Position numbers and translations under genes: made by a program. Below are positions 32,696-44,487 of a DNA stretch of 64,000 nucleotides, one piece after another. The notes below the pieces were generated by a model. That model did no database searches and was not told the origin of the DNA. It saw only the letters and a program-made list of their open reading frames with translations. The DNA lies in assembly GCA_010015675.1 (NCBI GenBank), contig ML976997.1, positions 534,431 to 598,430 on the forward strand, written 5' to 3'. This DNA comes from Byssothecium circinans. Taxonomy: Eukaryota; Ascomycota; Dothideomycetes; Pleosporales; Massarinaceae. Each line of letters opens with the position of its first letter. Position 1 is the first letter of the stretch.

Positions 32696-34470
32696 ATGTA
32701 TCAAATTGGTAATATCTACGGGATCACCGCGATTGCGGTTATCGGTGGAGGGCTTTTTGGTTTTGACATCAGTTCCATGAGCGCTATGTCCGTCTTCCCT
32801 CTCCTTTCATCCCATCCTATCACCCTTATTCAAGCAACATCTAACGTACTTTCAGCCTCCCCACCCAACAATACCGCTGCTACTTCAACCAAGGCCCCCA
32901 TGGCCCCGGCTTCGACGACTCAACAGAATGCTCCGGTCCAACCGCCAACGTACAAGGCGGCATCACCGCTTCCATGCCCGGTGGTTCCTTCATCGGGGCC
33001 TTGGTCTCCGGCTACCTAACCGACATGTTCGGCCGTAAAACCACCATCCAAATCGGTTCCGCCATCTGGTGCATCGGCTCCATCATTTCCTGCGCCTCGC
33101 AAAACATCGGCATGCTAATCGTCGGCCGCTTCATAAACGGTCTCTCCGTCGGTATCTGCTCAGCCCAAGTTCCCGTCTACGTTTCCGAGCTTGCGCCTCC
33201 GTCTAGGCGTGGAAGAGTTGTCGGTGCCCAGCAATGGGCCATCACTTGGGGTATCCTCATCATGTTCTACATCTCGTATGGCTGCACATTCCTCGAGGGG
33301 CCCACGGCGTGGCGTGTACCATGGGGCTTGCAGATGCTTCCCGCCGTCGTTCTCTTCCTTGGTCTGATCCTGCTACCTGAATCTCCGCGTTGGCTCGCGA
33401 GGCATGATAAGTGGGAGGAGTGCCATGCTGTGCTCACGCTTGTGCATGGCAAGGGCGACCCGAATGCACCGTTTGTGCAGTTGGAGCTAGAGGAGATCCG
33501 GCAGATGATTGATTTTGAGAATCAGAATGCCGATGTAACGGTTTGGGAACTATTCAGGCCGAGGATGTTGAACAGACTGCACATCGGTATCTTTACACAG
33601 ATTTGGTCCCAGCTTACGGGTATGAACGTTATGATGTACTACGTAAGCCACCGTCCTCTCCACCCAGACCTACAGAACTAACGAGAAACCAGATCACCTA
33701 CGTCTTCGGCATGGCCGGCTTAAAGGGCAACAACAACCTCGTGGCCTCATCAATCCAATACGTAATCAACGTCTTCATGACCATCTCCGCACTCATCTTC
33801 ATCGACCGCTGGGGCCGTCGGATCCCCCTCGTCGGCGGCGCGCTGCTCATGGCGACGTGGATGTTCGCCAACGCGGGACTCATGGCTTCCTACGGCAAAC
33901 CCGCGCCTCCTGGCGGTCTCAACAACATCGCAGAACAGAGCTGGGAGATCACCGGTGCGCCCGCGAAAGCGGTCATCGCGTGTACGTATCTTTTCGTCGC
34001 GAGCTATGCGCCGACTTGGGGCCCGGTTAGTTGGATCTATCCGCCGGAGCTGTTCCCGCTGCGTGTCCGTGGGAAGGCTGTGGCGTTGACGACGTCGTTT
34101 AATTGGATATTTAACTTCGCCCTGGTACGTCTTCCCATCACCCCCCTTCAGTACTCCATCTAACACAACGCAGTCCTACTTCGTCCCCCCCGCGTTCGTC
34201 AGCATCAAATGGAAAGTCTACGTCATCTTCGGCGTCTTCTGCACCGCCATGGCCCTCCACACATTCTTCGTGTTCCCCGAGACGAGCGGCAAGACGCTGG
34301 AAGATGTCGAGGAGATGTTCCTCGAGGGCGTCCCGGCGTGGAAGACTAGGGTCGAGTATAGTAGCTCGAGGAAGGTGGAGGGGGGCGAGTTGAGTGATAA
34401 GGAGAAGGCGCTGGGACGGGGCCTGGAACAGAGTCCGGAGCGCGTGGAGAATGCTGAGGTGAAGGCTTAA
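32696..34470 (+). CDS. Sugar-porter MFS transporter (hexose type)
   Basis: Exons 32696-32787, 32856-33642, 33693-34124 and 34174-34470 (introns of 68, 50, 50-49 bp class, all GT-AG and phase-consistent) give 535 residues. It should import a hexose or related sugar across the plasma membrane by proton symport. Family marks are FGFDISSMSA at the end of the first helix, GYLTDMFGRKTT (the loop 2-3 motif), and VPVYVSELAP. PESPRWLARH follows helix 6, DRWGRRIP is in the second half, and PETSGKTLEDVEEMF follows helix 12. The protein spans the usual 12 helices. Both tails are short, the C-terminal one charged (KEKALGRGLEQ). The substrate cannot be told from sequence. Confidence 0.9.
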
Positions 34471-35112
34471 GGGGTGTGGTATGAGTGGAGACGAGTGGAG
34501 GAGGGGGTGATGGGGTTAGATAGTTGGGGGGCAGTGTTGTTGTGGCTTTGATATTTGATACCAATCAACTTACTACATTGGACGCTTTTCGCATGCGTCT
34601 CGTATTCATCCCTGCTGTATGTGCATCTGCATACTGACCACGGTGTTGATAGGTCCACCACATGCTTGCGGAGGCAGCCGTGTCTGCCTCGCGACTTTAC
34701 AATAAGATACTTCAGCCCCGTCTCGTCTCACTTCCTAACGTTTCTTCTCTGGCATTTTCCGCTCCGCACTCCATACACTTATCTTTTCTGTACTTTGCTG
34801 AACGGTCTTCGATTGCATGGGCACCTTCACCGCCGTCACGACAGAGATACGTCAGCGCCTGCCTTGCGAAGTAGGCTGTGCCGGCCTCGCGGATAATATC
34901 TCAGCCTCATCGCATTTCAATCTTCCTCTTCTCCAATTCTCCCTCTTCTTCGCTACTCCACTCGAGGAATCCTAATACTTCTACGCGAGGTCGCGCTTCC
35001 TTATCATTGTACTGGGCGTTGCAACTAGATTGGAGAAAACACAACACCAAAGACGTGTGATTGCAGCCTCCAAAATCACCTCCTATACTCCGAGCAGCGC
35101 GCTCTCGACAGA
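34471..35112. other. Intergenic, no gene seen
   Basis: Flank between the transporter and the HET gene. Pyrimidine-rich toward the right, consistent with a fungal promoter and leader. Confidence 0.5.
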
Positions 35113-36765
35113 ATGCGACTACTCGATGTTGGCACGAAGAAACTGCACACCTTCATCGAATCTAAAATCCCGCCGTACGCGATATTGTCGCATACTTGGC
35201 TCAAGGACGATGAAGAGGTGACGTTCGCACAGATCCAACAGCCCGAACGTTGTCAGCACATGCTGGGGTATCATAAGATTGAGTTTTTATGCCAACAGGC
35301 AGCAAAAGATGGCTTCCAATACGCGTGGATCGATACCTGCTGCATCGACAAGACATCAAGCGCCGAGCTCTCTGAGGCCATTAACTCGATGTTTCGATGG
35401 TATGAAAAAGCCGAAAGATGCTACGCACTTCTTTCAGACATCGACAATAGTGAGGAGCAATCGTTTCTGACAAGCCGTTGGTGGTCAAGAGCGTGGACGT
35501 TACAAGAGCTGCTAGCACCTACGACCGTCGACTTCTTCGATAGAAATTGGTGCCTAATCGGAAAAAAGTCCGACCTCGCGGAATCGATTGAGAAATCGAC
35601 AGGCATTAGCTGCAAAGTGCTCCGATCCCAACCCCTCCACCATTCCAGCGTTGCCCAACGAATGTCATGGGCTTCAAAGCGAGTTGCGACGCGGTCGGAG
35701 GATGTCGCCTACTCTCTATTCGGGATATTTGGTGTCAATATGCCTCTTCTGTATGGGGAAGGCGAGCGGGCGTTTTTGCGCCTGCAACAGGAGGTCCTTG
35801 AGACTTCTGGGGATCATAGCCTGTTCGCCTGGAACTTTGACTCCGATTTAATATTCGAACAGAAACTGATGCCCTGTTCGATAACCTTCCCTAATTCTGG
35901 TGGACTATTTGCCGCATCTCCATCCCAATTCTCGACTTGTGGAAGAATCGTGAGTCATGGGGACATAATACTCAATCGAGAGAGCCGCCGCTTTGGCAGC
36001 GGCATTGAACTCAATATGTATGGATTCTGGTTGTCAAATGACGGTGAGGAAGCCTCGGTAACAAGGTTCTGGATTGGGCTTCTACCATGCGTCAATCTCG
36101 ATACACCCACGGCCCCCATTGGTATCATCCTCGCACCTCTAATGGGCAACCATGATAAGTTCATACGAATAAGCCTGCCGCAGAAACAACGCTACACATT
36201 TCATGTTCGCTGTAAAGACGCTGTTCAAGCTTCTGAAGAGCGAATATTCGTTAGCGAATTTGGGCGTTTCGCGCGAAGCGCATTGTCGCTTAGCTACACC
36301 TCTACTCTCACTTACAACGTTTCTCTTTGCAACGACCTCAAATTTGAGGGATACGACTTCCTTTACGCCTCACACACGTTCAACCCTAAGACGGCCACAT
36401 CCCGTACATGGCACTGGCACGATTCAGAGTCTACCTTGCACTATGGCGCCGACGCACCAGTTACGGTCCTCCCTCCGCGAGCTGCGATTGTTTTCCACAA
36501 TCAAAGTAACGGTCGCCTACTTTGCGTTTTCCTTGAATGTGAAGATTTTGTTCCCGATGGAGACAAAAAATTCAAGATCGGTCTGGTACCCTTGCGGGCA
36601 AATACTCTTGACGAGGACGCTCTTGAAAAAGCCATAAGTGCGATGTACAAGGGGTCCAGCATCTCCGCGTCTTATATGACAGTTTGTGGAGAATACGCTC
36701 TCTCGGCCGTTACGAACAGAGTTTTCCATCATGTATTCTACCATTTCACACTGTATAAGCACTAG
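35113..36765 (+). CDS. HET-domain protein (heterokaryon incompatibility type)
   Basis: Single exon, 550 residues. HET domains act in non-self recognition between fungal cells and can trigger cell death when activated. The domain occupies about residues 20-250. It shows YAILSHTWLKDDEEVTFAQI, YAWIDTCCIDKTSSAELSEA, SRWWSRAWTLQELLAP and the closing SEDVAYSLFGIFGVNMPLLY plus GEGERAFLRLQQE. No STAND ATPase or repeat domain follows. The C-terminal half is of unknown fold with repeated beta-rich stretches. It resembles the large group of stand-alone HET proteins with a conserved MRLLDV start. The start codon is the first ATG in the frame and gives the standard N-terminus. Confidence 0.9.
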   Translation: MRLLDVGTKKLHTFIESKIPPYAILSHTWLKDDEEVTFAQIQQPERCQHMLGYHKIEFLCQQAAKDGFQYAWIDTCCIDKTSSAELSEAINSMFRWYEKAERCYALLSDIDNSEEQSFLTSRWWSRAWTLQELLAPTTVDFFDRNWCLIGKKSDLAESIEKSTGISCKVLRSQPLHHSSVAQRMSWASKRVATRSEDVAYSLFGIFGVNMPLLYGEGERAFLRLQQEVLETSGDHSLFAWNFDSDLIFEQKLMPCSITFPNSGGLFAASPSQFSTCGRIVSHGDIILNRESRRFGSGIELNMYGFWLSNDGEEASVTRFWIGLLPCVNLDTPTAPIGIILAPLMGNHDKFIRISLPQKQRYTFHVRCKDAVQASEERIFVSEFGRFARSALSLSYTSTLTYNVSLCNDLKFEGYDFLYASHTFNPKTATSRTWHWHDSESTLHYGADAPVTVLPPRAAIVFHNQSNGRLLCVFLECEDFVPDGDKKFKIGLVPLRANTLDEDALEKAISAMYKGSSISASYMTVCGEYALSAVTNRVFHHVFYHFTLYKH

Positions 36766-38493
36766 AGGAAGAGCTAGTTTTACTTGCGGCTTCATTGAGA
36801 ACCACGCAGAGAATCCCAAAATACAAGATGAGCCCAAACCCAAGACCGCAGCACTTGACCACGAGCTATCGTCAAACATCCCTTAGGTCTCTCGTGGCAG
36901 CAAAATCTCGCAGAATAGCATTGCCAACAATCACACACTGCATAAACCATCTAAGGGTAATACAGATCTTGATGCTCGGCTTAATCTTACTAATCTAACT
37001 TCAAGCCAAGATTTTCCAACTGCGAGATTCTCTAACCCACTCTGCGCAAGTGCGGTATCAGCAGTGCCTTGGCAGGTCAAATCAGCATTAATTGTGAAAT
37101 GTACGGTTCATGTGCGGCACCGTGGGACTTGCACACGTAAATCGTGATTGAGGCGCGGTATCTGTGCACGTCTGCCACCATACCGAGTTGGTTTAGGGAG
37201 ACCCAAATGAATGGTCTAGGACTAGGTTTTGCGTGTTCATAGTCCACGTGGGCAGTATGGGTGTCATTATTGTGTCGAAGACAATAGCTTAATTCGGTCC
37301 TGGTATTCGGGAGCACTGTGGTTCCAAACGTTCCAATGGTTTGCAGCGCGAGCTTCACTTCTCTAACATCCAGAATAGAGTCGCCAAAACGAGCCCTATT
37401 TCTCTGACGATTATTGCTGACGTACTGTAGGTGTTCAAACACCCCAGAGTGTTTACGATCACGTTGCGCACAAGCCCGTATCATCGTGTCCGTTGAGCTG
37501 CACAGGCGGGTGGCTTTCTGCAGGTGCAGCGTAGCTCACGAACAGCCCTTCTCAGCGCATATTGTAGGCGTATTTCCCAAGTACCTCACTCGTTATACAC
37601 TTTTCGATGATGGCTCGGCACCATATCTCCGCCAAGTAATACGTCGATCTGCATTGGACTGATGGTAGTCTAGTCATCGTAAGAAATGACACCGACTACT
37701 AGATCGGGCAGTCAGTCCCAGGCCTTAAAGGTAATCCTAGCTACTCGAATCTGCATGTACACCCAATCTCATCTGAAGCTAAGCCCGATATATTCCAAGA
37801 CTCCAAGGCTTTGATCCCAAAATGAATGAGGAGTTAGCACCGGTGGTGGCTGAGGCTGCGCATCGTTCCTTAGCTCAGTTATAAAAGAAAAAGAACACGA
37901 GCGCAAAGCGACGCACGCTTCACTATCCAGATACCACTCCATCAACGCCCAACGACACCTCATAGATACTTCAAAAAAAAGTAAACAATAGTCGAGGCTA
38001 ACTCTTGGCACAGAGGCGGTGCAAGGAACGCGTCCTCCCTCTTCGCCTTGGCCGGTGCCAAGTTTCGCCGAAACCGCCAATCCCATCGACCCAATCACAC
38101 GCGTCGGAAATCTAAATCATGACTGTAAATGGCACTGGTACGCTACGTTTGACATTTGGATCGCCCTGGCAGACAGGCTTGGAACACATCACCAAGTCAG
38201 TGCCACAGCCAAAAGGCGGACCCGAAGGCCAAGGCCGCGTCGGACGAAGGCGGCAGTCTTGGGATGCGGAGGCATTGCGTAGGGATGGTACGAATTTTGG
38301 CTTTTGGTTTAAGTGATGAACAGGCTGTGGTGTTGGGGGCACGGCGGCTGCGTGGCATATAGGGATGCGGGTGGGACGGAGTTTGGGGGCTGTGTAAAAG
38401 ATCGGTATTTGTTCAGGACGACTTCTTCTCGCGACCAGAGATAGTATTTGCGACATCCTTTCTTCGCTCGTCATCAATCCACGTGATACTTCA
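36766..38493. other. Long intergenic region, no gene seen
   Basis: 1.7 kb with short frames only. No recognised repeat or RNA gene. Confidence 0.5.
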
Positions 38494-39814
38494 ATGGCAA
38501 AGATGCTGCGGCTCGTCGCAGCGTCGCTAGCTTTAGGTGAGTCTTTACCCGCACCCCTCCCCTTCATCGTCAACATGACTGACATTTCCCTTCAGTACCA
38601 ACAACCCTCGCCGCCGTTCAAAGACAATGCCCTGCGCAAAATGTCTGCTTCAGCCTCAACATCCCCGATCAGACGCTGGCCGACAAAACCGATGACATCT
38701 TCCTCCAACTCACCGCGCCTACGACATACTCCTGGGTCGGTGTCGCCCAGGGCATGCAAATGAACGGCGCAAACTACTTCATCATGTACACCTCTGCCAA
38801 CGGCAACAACGTAACTGTCAGCACTAGATCCAACAACGCCGGGCACAGCATGCCGATCCACACCGCCAACACCGAGTTCGAGCTCCTAGCGGGCAGTGGT
38901 GTCGCAAACGGTGTCATGACCGCCAACATCAAATGTACGTTTCTCAACAACGCCTGTACACGTCAGTGAACAGATGAAGAACATACTGACATGACCAAGG
39001 TTCGAACTGCAAAGAGTGGTCCGGTGGCACCATGGATCTCTCCGACAACACCCCATCCACATCCTGGATCTACGCCTTCCTGCCCGGCACCCCACTAAAC
39101 ACAGACTCCGTCTCCGCCATGATCAGCGAGCACGAAACCCACGGCAACTTCAACTTCGACCGCACATCCCACGGCGGCCCAGATACGAACCCGTTCCTCA
39201 ACCTCACCGCCACAAACACGACTTCGACGCCTGCATCGGGCGGAGGCGACGCTAGCAACAAAGCCACGATCATCAGGGCGCACGCCGTCCTCGCATGCTT
39301 AGCATGGGCCTTCCTCTTCCCCCTCGGCGGCATCATGATCCGCCTATTTTCGTTCCACGGACTCGTCTGGATGCACGCTGGTGTCCAGGTGCTGGGACTC
39401 TGCCTCTACGTCGCTGCCGTCGGTCTGGGTCTCTCCGTCGCCATCGGCGAGTACACGGGCGACAAGCACGCCGTCATCGGCCTCGTCCTCTTCGCTGTCT
39501 TCTTCTTCCAGCCGCTCTCGGGAATCGTGCATCACACCATGTTCAAGAAGTATATTTCGCGCACGCTATGGTCGCATATCCATCTCTGGATCGGCAGGCT
39601 CGGCATTACCCTCGGCATGATCAATGCGGGGTTCGGGTTTCAGCTTCATGACAAGTCGATGGATAATTGGGAGGTTAAGGCTTATACGGCTTGTGCGGTC
39701 GTGGTGTTTGTGGCGTATGTGGCGAGTGTTTTGTTTGGGGAGGTGAGGAGGACGAAGAGGGGTGGGAATGGGAGTATGGAGATGAAGGGGAGTGGGAGTG
39801 AGGCGCAGGGATAA
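38494..39814 (+). CDS. DOMON-cytochrome b561 membrane protein
   Basis: Exons 38494-38536, 38596-38934 and 39000-39814 (59 and 65 bp introns) give 398 residues. The first exon supplies most of a signal peptide (MAKMLRLVAASLAL, completed by PTTLAAV). Residues ~20-200 form a DOMON or CDH-type heme-binding domain (CFSLNIPD, YSWVGVAQGMQMNGANYFIM, where the Met may be a heme ligand). The C-terminal half has five to six hydrophobic helices of the cytochrome b561/ferric reductase type. Their histidines fall in RAHAVLACLAWAF, FSFHGLVWMHAG, DKHAVIGLVLF and HHTMF...HIHLWIGRLG. The likely role is electron transfer across the plasma membrane, for example feeding extracellular redox enzymes. The tail is basic and cytosolic. 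Confidence 0.88.
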
Positions 39815-40394
39815 GGATGCGACTGTCTGAGTGAGTCGGTGGACTTGGTGCTGTGGGTGTAGGTCGGAGGTAATCGTCGTCGTCGTCGCTTTTATTGTTG
39901 TGGTATTGTCGGAATGATTTTTCGAGGAAGAATCGTGAAGATGTGTATACTAGTCCCAACACGTCACTGGCATTTGCATTATTAGCACCATTCCCCTTTA
40001 TCAGTTGCAACACTCCTATCTTTCGAATTAAATAATATAACCCCTCCATCCCGCAACGTTCTTGGACACACTGGGTCGCTAGCCAAGCCCGACTCTCATT
40101 CGTGGAACGGGAATGGTTTTACCACATGGGAAATTTCATTTATCTCCTCCCCACTAGCGTCCCCGTGCGCACGATCGTTATTCTACGAGTGGAGCATCTT
40201 CATGGTCATAGAGAATACTCCGGAAAAATGTCACACAAGAACTTCGGTGGTGATATTGAATGTACGGTTGCGCCATTGCAAAGGGGGGTGGGGGGTATCG
40301 TAGGGTATATGTATGAGTGTCGCTTCCCTCCAGAGTTCGGTGTCTTCGGTCGTCGTTCAAATCTTCTATTTCACCCTGAGAGACTGTAAGTAAA
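39815..40394. other. Short intergenic region
   Basis: No gene. It lies between two same-strand genes. The left part is rich in GTCGTC, and the right part is the probable promoter of the PL9 gene. Confidence 0.5.
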
Positions 40395-41660
40395 ATGGCA
40401 AAGATCAGCTTAGTTCACTTCCTCCTCATGCTGCCCGCAGCCTGGGCCGCTGAGATATATGTGTCGCCCTCTGGCGCCGACAACGCGGCAGGAACACAGA
40501 CGGCGCCTCTGAAATCCATCCAGTCGGCCATCAACAAAGCCGTGGCCGGCGATACCGTCTACCTACGCGCAGGAACCTACACACCTACCGCCAATATCCA
40601 AATCACCAAATCCGGCACCGCTTCAGCACGCTACACACTCGCGGCCTATGCCAACGAGGCCGTCACCATCGACGGCGAGTCTCTCCCCAACACACCCGCT
40701 CCAGTCGGCGGCAGCATCCCGAATGCCGACCGCGGAATCCTGCATGTCCAAAAGGCGAATTACTGGACCATCAAGGGATTGACGCTGATCAATGGACCGT
40801 ACGGGATTTATGTGCAGGACTCGAACAATGGCGTGTACGAGCGCTTAGTGACGCACGATAACTATGAGACGGGGTTCCAGATGCAGGGCGCTAGCGCGAA
40901 CAACCAGGTGCTATGGCTAGACAGCTATCGCAACCGCGATCCGAGGAAGAACGGGGAGAGTGCGGATGGCTTTGCCCTCAAGGAAGGAAGTGGGGAAGGA
41001 AATGTGTTGAGGGGGGCGAGGTTGTGGGACAACGTCGATGACGGTTTGGATTTCTGGTAAGTTCCTTTTTCGTTTTGGATGGCTCGTCCGAAGTCGGATG
41101 GTAGAGGAGCGGATGCTGATGGTGGGAACAGGGAGTTCAAGTCCGGGATCACGGTCGTCGACACTATCTCGTGGGGTAATGGTTTCAACCGCTGGGGCTT
41201 TTCCCCCTTCGAGGGCGACGGTAACGGCTTCAAGCTCGGTGGCGGCGGCGCTGGAGACATCGGGCCCGCTAACCACAACATCACCAACTGCATCGCCTTC
41301 AGCAATGCCGCCAAGGGCTTCACCGATAACAAGCAGACAGGCAACTTCATCCTCCTCCGTAACACCGCCTGGAACAACGGAGATGTCGGTGTCCAGGTGT
41401 CGACCGCGGTCGCGACTCTAACCAACAACATCGCTGCCGTGAACAAGAAGACGACGACGAATAGCGCACAGGTTTCTTTGAGCAGTAGCCAGAAGTTGAG
41501 CGGGAATAGTTGGAGCAGTGGGACGTGGACGAATGCGACGTTTGCGAGTGTGGATGTTGGGCTTGTGAAGGGAGCGAGGGGAACTGATGGAAAGATTGAG
41601 GGGAGCAACTTCTTGTTGCCGACGGCGGGCGGTGCCATTGGAGCGACGACGCGGTGGTAG
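40395..41660 (+). CDS. Secreted PL9-type pectate lyase (parallel beta-helix)
   Basis: Exons 40395-41056 and 41132-41660 (75 bp intron, phase 2) give 396 residues. A signal peptide (MAKISLVHFLLMLPAAWA) leads into AEIYVSPSGADNAAGTQTAP, the usual start of right-handed beta-helix lyases. The hallmark stretch is DNVDDGLDFWEFKSG (Asp-rich, calcium-binding in the family), then GNGFNRWGF and EGDGNGFKLGG, where Lys255 is the probable catalytic base. These match polysaccharide lyase family 9, which cleaves polygalacturonate by beta-elimination, so plant pectin is the expected substrate. Length and coil pattern fit a single-domain enzyme with no carbohydrate-binding module. Exo or endo action cannot be decided here. 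Confidence 0.85.
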
Positions 41661-43314
41661 TGTGTCCAACGATCGGAGGGTGTCTCATTTAATCGTAGCG
41701 TATTTGAATCGTTTTTGTTGTTCTTGAAGACAATGCGTGATCGCTGAAGGATCTAGAATCTAATCGCTATTAGGATGGAGTGGGAGCAGCTGTTGTGCGT
41801 TCACGGCTCCATGAAGAGTCTTTGAAACATCAAACAATCGCTTATGAGTCGATTCATAACACAGGCGCATCGTTAGTGGTTGAGATGGTGGAGAGGCGTT
41901 CGATATGCCCTTCGTGAGTGTGGAGTCGCCTTCGTATGCAATGGTCTTCCGATCTCTTCGACGTGAGTCGTTGGTGGCGCTAGATACTCTCCGTACAAGG
42001 CTGGACTTCACACTAAAATACGAAAATGAATCTCGTATTGCGGTTTTAGTCGAGCGAACCTCAACCTCGAAGAACCTGAAAAGAAGTCAACTGTTAGAGC
42101 CGGGCCTGCTCGCCTGCAGTCTCCGTATTCTTCAGAAAGCCACGAAGCATTTCCCGCGCGGACCATCCACAAGAAAGCCAGGTGGCACAGCCAGCCTCGT
42201 GAATATTTGTGTTATCCAACACTTCCAAGAATCCGCCATTGGGTAGAAGGATCGCGAGTGACAGCCTCTGAACTTGTCGTTGCGCCCAGCAATCCTTCAA
42301 GCGCCTCATATCGCGTGGTGGCTCGACATGTCGGATTGACGGCAGAACGGCCCGGCTAAACCGGGCGGCAGTGAAAGGCTCACGCTCTCGTCACCAGTGC
42401 CTGGAGGTTCCAGAAGTCGAATACGAGGTTGATTGATGCAACAAGACGATAAAGGTCTTAGAGGTCGGCGGAAGGGGTCCTGTGAGGCAGCGGCACGAAT
42501 GACTGCGTGTGATGAAAAGGATGTTGGTTTTAGATCAATCCATGTCTATTCTCTTCTTCTGCGTCCACGGCGAGAAGGCCAAATGACACTTGCAGTTAGC
42601 TGTTACATAGGTGATGTCCATCACCCAAGGGTTATTTAGGCAGTGTACCAGTGTCAGTGCCACCATTACTCGGTCACGCATCATGGACGGGATGGACACG
42701 AGACAAGATCAAGTTCTTCTGCCGTTACCTAGGATAGCCGCAGACGTACATATAGCAAGCATTGTTGTAGATTGAGAAGGCGTAGATGAAGGACGGATTG
42801 GATGAGCGTGCATGTGTTGCGAGGATCTTGCGCGGGGGTGAGATTTGGGGGTCGAAACGGACACAAAGACCTTGTTATCGATAAGATGAATGACTAAGCT
42901 AGCGGCTTCTGCCTTTCACATCCTCCAATTATCCTTACCTTTCATCCACCACTGGCACCATCTCATTCCATCCGAATCCATCGTATGTTATTACCTATTA
43001 TAGTCATATCTATATTCTTTGATGGTCAGAAGGACAGTGCCACAGCTGGACCCAGATACTGTCAGTGCCACCTATTCATTCCTTCCTCCGGGACTTCAAC
43101 ACGCCTTCGACCGATATTTGGCCACCTATATCTTCCGTTTCAGGCCTCCTCCTCTCGTCAATAGCAGAGAGGGGTATGCAGCCACGACGCTACGGCACTT
43201 ATTCGAAGCATCGGAAGAACTCACCGTGGTGTGAAGAGCGGATACTCGCTCAAATGCGGTCACACTATATGTGGGACATCAGCATGCGGTTAAATATCGA
43301 GTAGCTCAGGAACC

Positions 43315-43339
43315 GCCTTCTAGAAAATTTCTAGAAGGC
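43315..43339. repeat. Palindrome with 12-bp arms
   Basis: GCCTTCTAGAAA, one central base, then TTTCTAGAAGGC: a perfect inverted repeat that could form a hairpin or bind a dimeric factor. Confidence 0.85.
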
Positions 43340-43374
43340 TTCACGAACCAGGGAATCTGCACTGATGGTTTATA

Positions 43375-43389
43375 CACGACCCGGTCGTG
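43375..43389. repeat. Palindrome with 7-bp arms
   Basis: CACGACC, one base, GGTCGTG: a perfect short inverted repeat 35 bp downstream of the larger palindrome. Confidence 0.7.
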
Positions 43390-44487
43390 GGGATCAGACC
43401 CACTTGCCTGGTCTTAGTGAGTGGCTGACCCGTACTGCAGGCGAGGGCACTATAAGTGCTGCTGCACTTTTTGAGGAGAGCCTGTAAATGCGTGTTATGG
43501 TCTCTGTTGAGGCAAAACGAGCGCGTGTCTACATTAACCTAATTTACCCGATCCCGGTTGATCTTGAATCGCAACACCAGGAGATCGAGTCCAACCGCAT
43601 GCACAGGTGCAGTCTTCGATGTCCGTGGCTTGCCATGATAGTCTCTCTATACCGTACAGCCTCACACCGCGGGCAGGGCATCAATTCAACCTGGAGTTCA
43701 TCCTCAATTCTCAAATCCCCCGCATTCTCCACGCCGTTCGCCCCATCCCCCGGTCACGAAGCCAGGGAAGACGCCCATCAAACCTACGCGATCTCCTCGC
43801 TTGTTTGCCCAGGGCTGCACCTGAGCTTGCACTAGGCACTTTCAATAATAATGGGTGCTGTTACGACAGGGAATGGCACACCCGTTCGACCGCTTGCATC
43901 TCCTTCGATGCAATGCTAAACGGGAAACTCCATGTTGACGGTCATGAGCGAATGAACTACGAATTTCTTGCATCTAGCCCGTCATCTTGTGCTGACAGAT
44001 AATGCAGACTAGCCGTTTATGGCATTTAGTTGGGCTCGCTTGCTCCCCATGGGGGCTGTAGCTAATGTGCGCCGCCAGGCTCGTCAGCCGCAGTGTCCAA
44101 TAGATGCCTCTTTTTCCATATAGCCGACTTGTCTGCAGTTGTCGACCCGGGATTCTCGGGCCTGCACGTTCGCCAGGGTAACGGGTGGCTTGATCTAACG
44201 TGCTTGGCCTCATGGGAAAATCTTGACTGGTGGAACATGGCTCTCTTTTTAGCACAAGTCCCTGTACATTCCGGCATCTACGGCCGGCCAGCCGTCAGGC
44301 GAGGAAGTGCTGCAGTATACAGACCGCGTTTCTGGACCCTCTTCATCGATTTCGTGTCTAGCATAAATACCAGGCAATCGACCATGGGTGCTGTTGTAGA
44401 CCCCAAGTCTCCTGGCCTTTCGACGAGGCCCAAGTCAATCTTCAACACTTCCCTCATCACTTGAATTTGCATCTTCAAGTCGTCAAC

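Larger units (their letters stand above)
41661..44487. other. Long intergenic region with two palindromes
   Basis: 2.8 kb without a recognisable gene. The frames present lack family content. Two near-perfect inverted repeats lie at 43315-43339 and 43375-43389. Confidence 0.5.
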
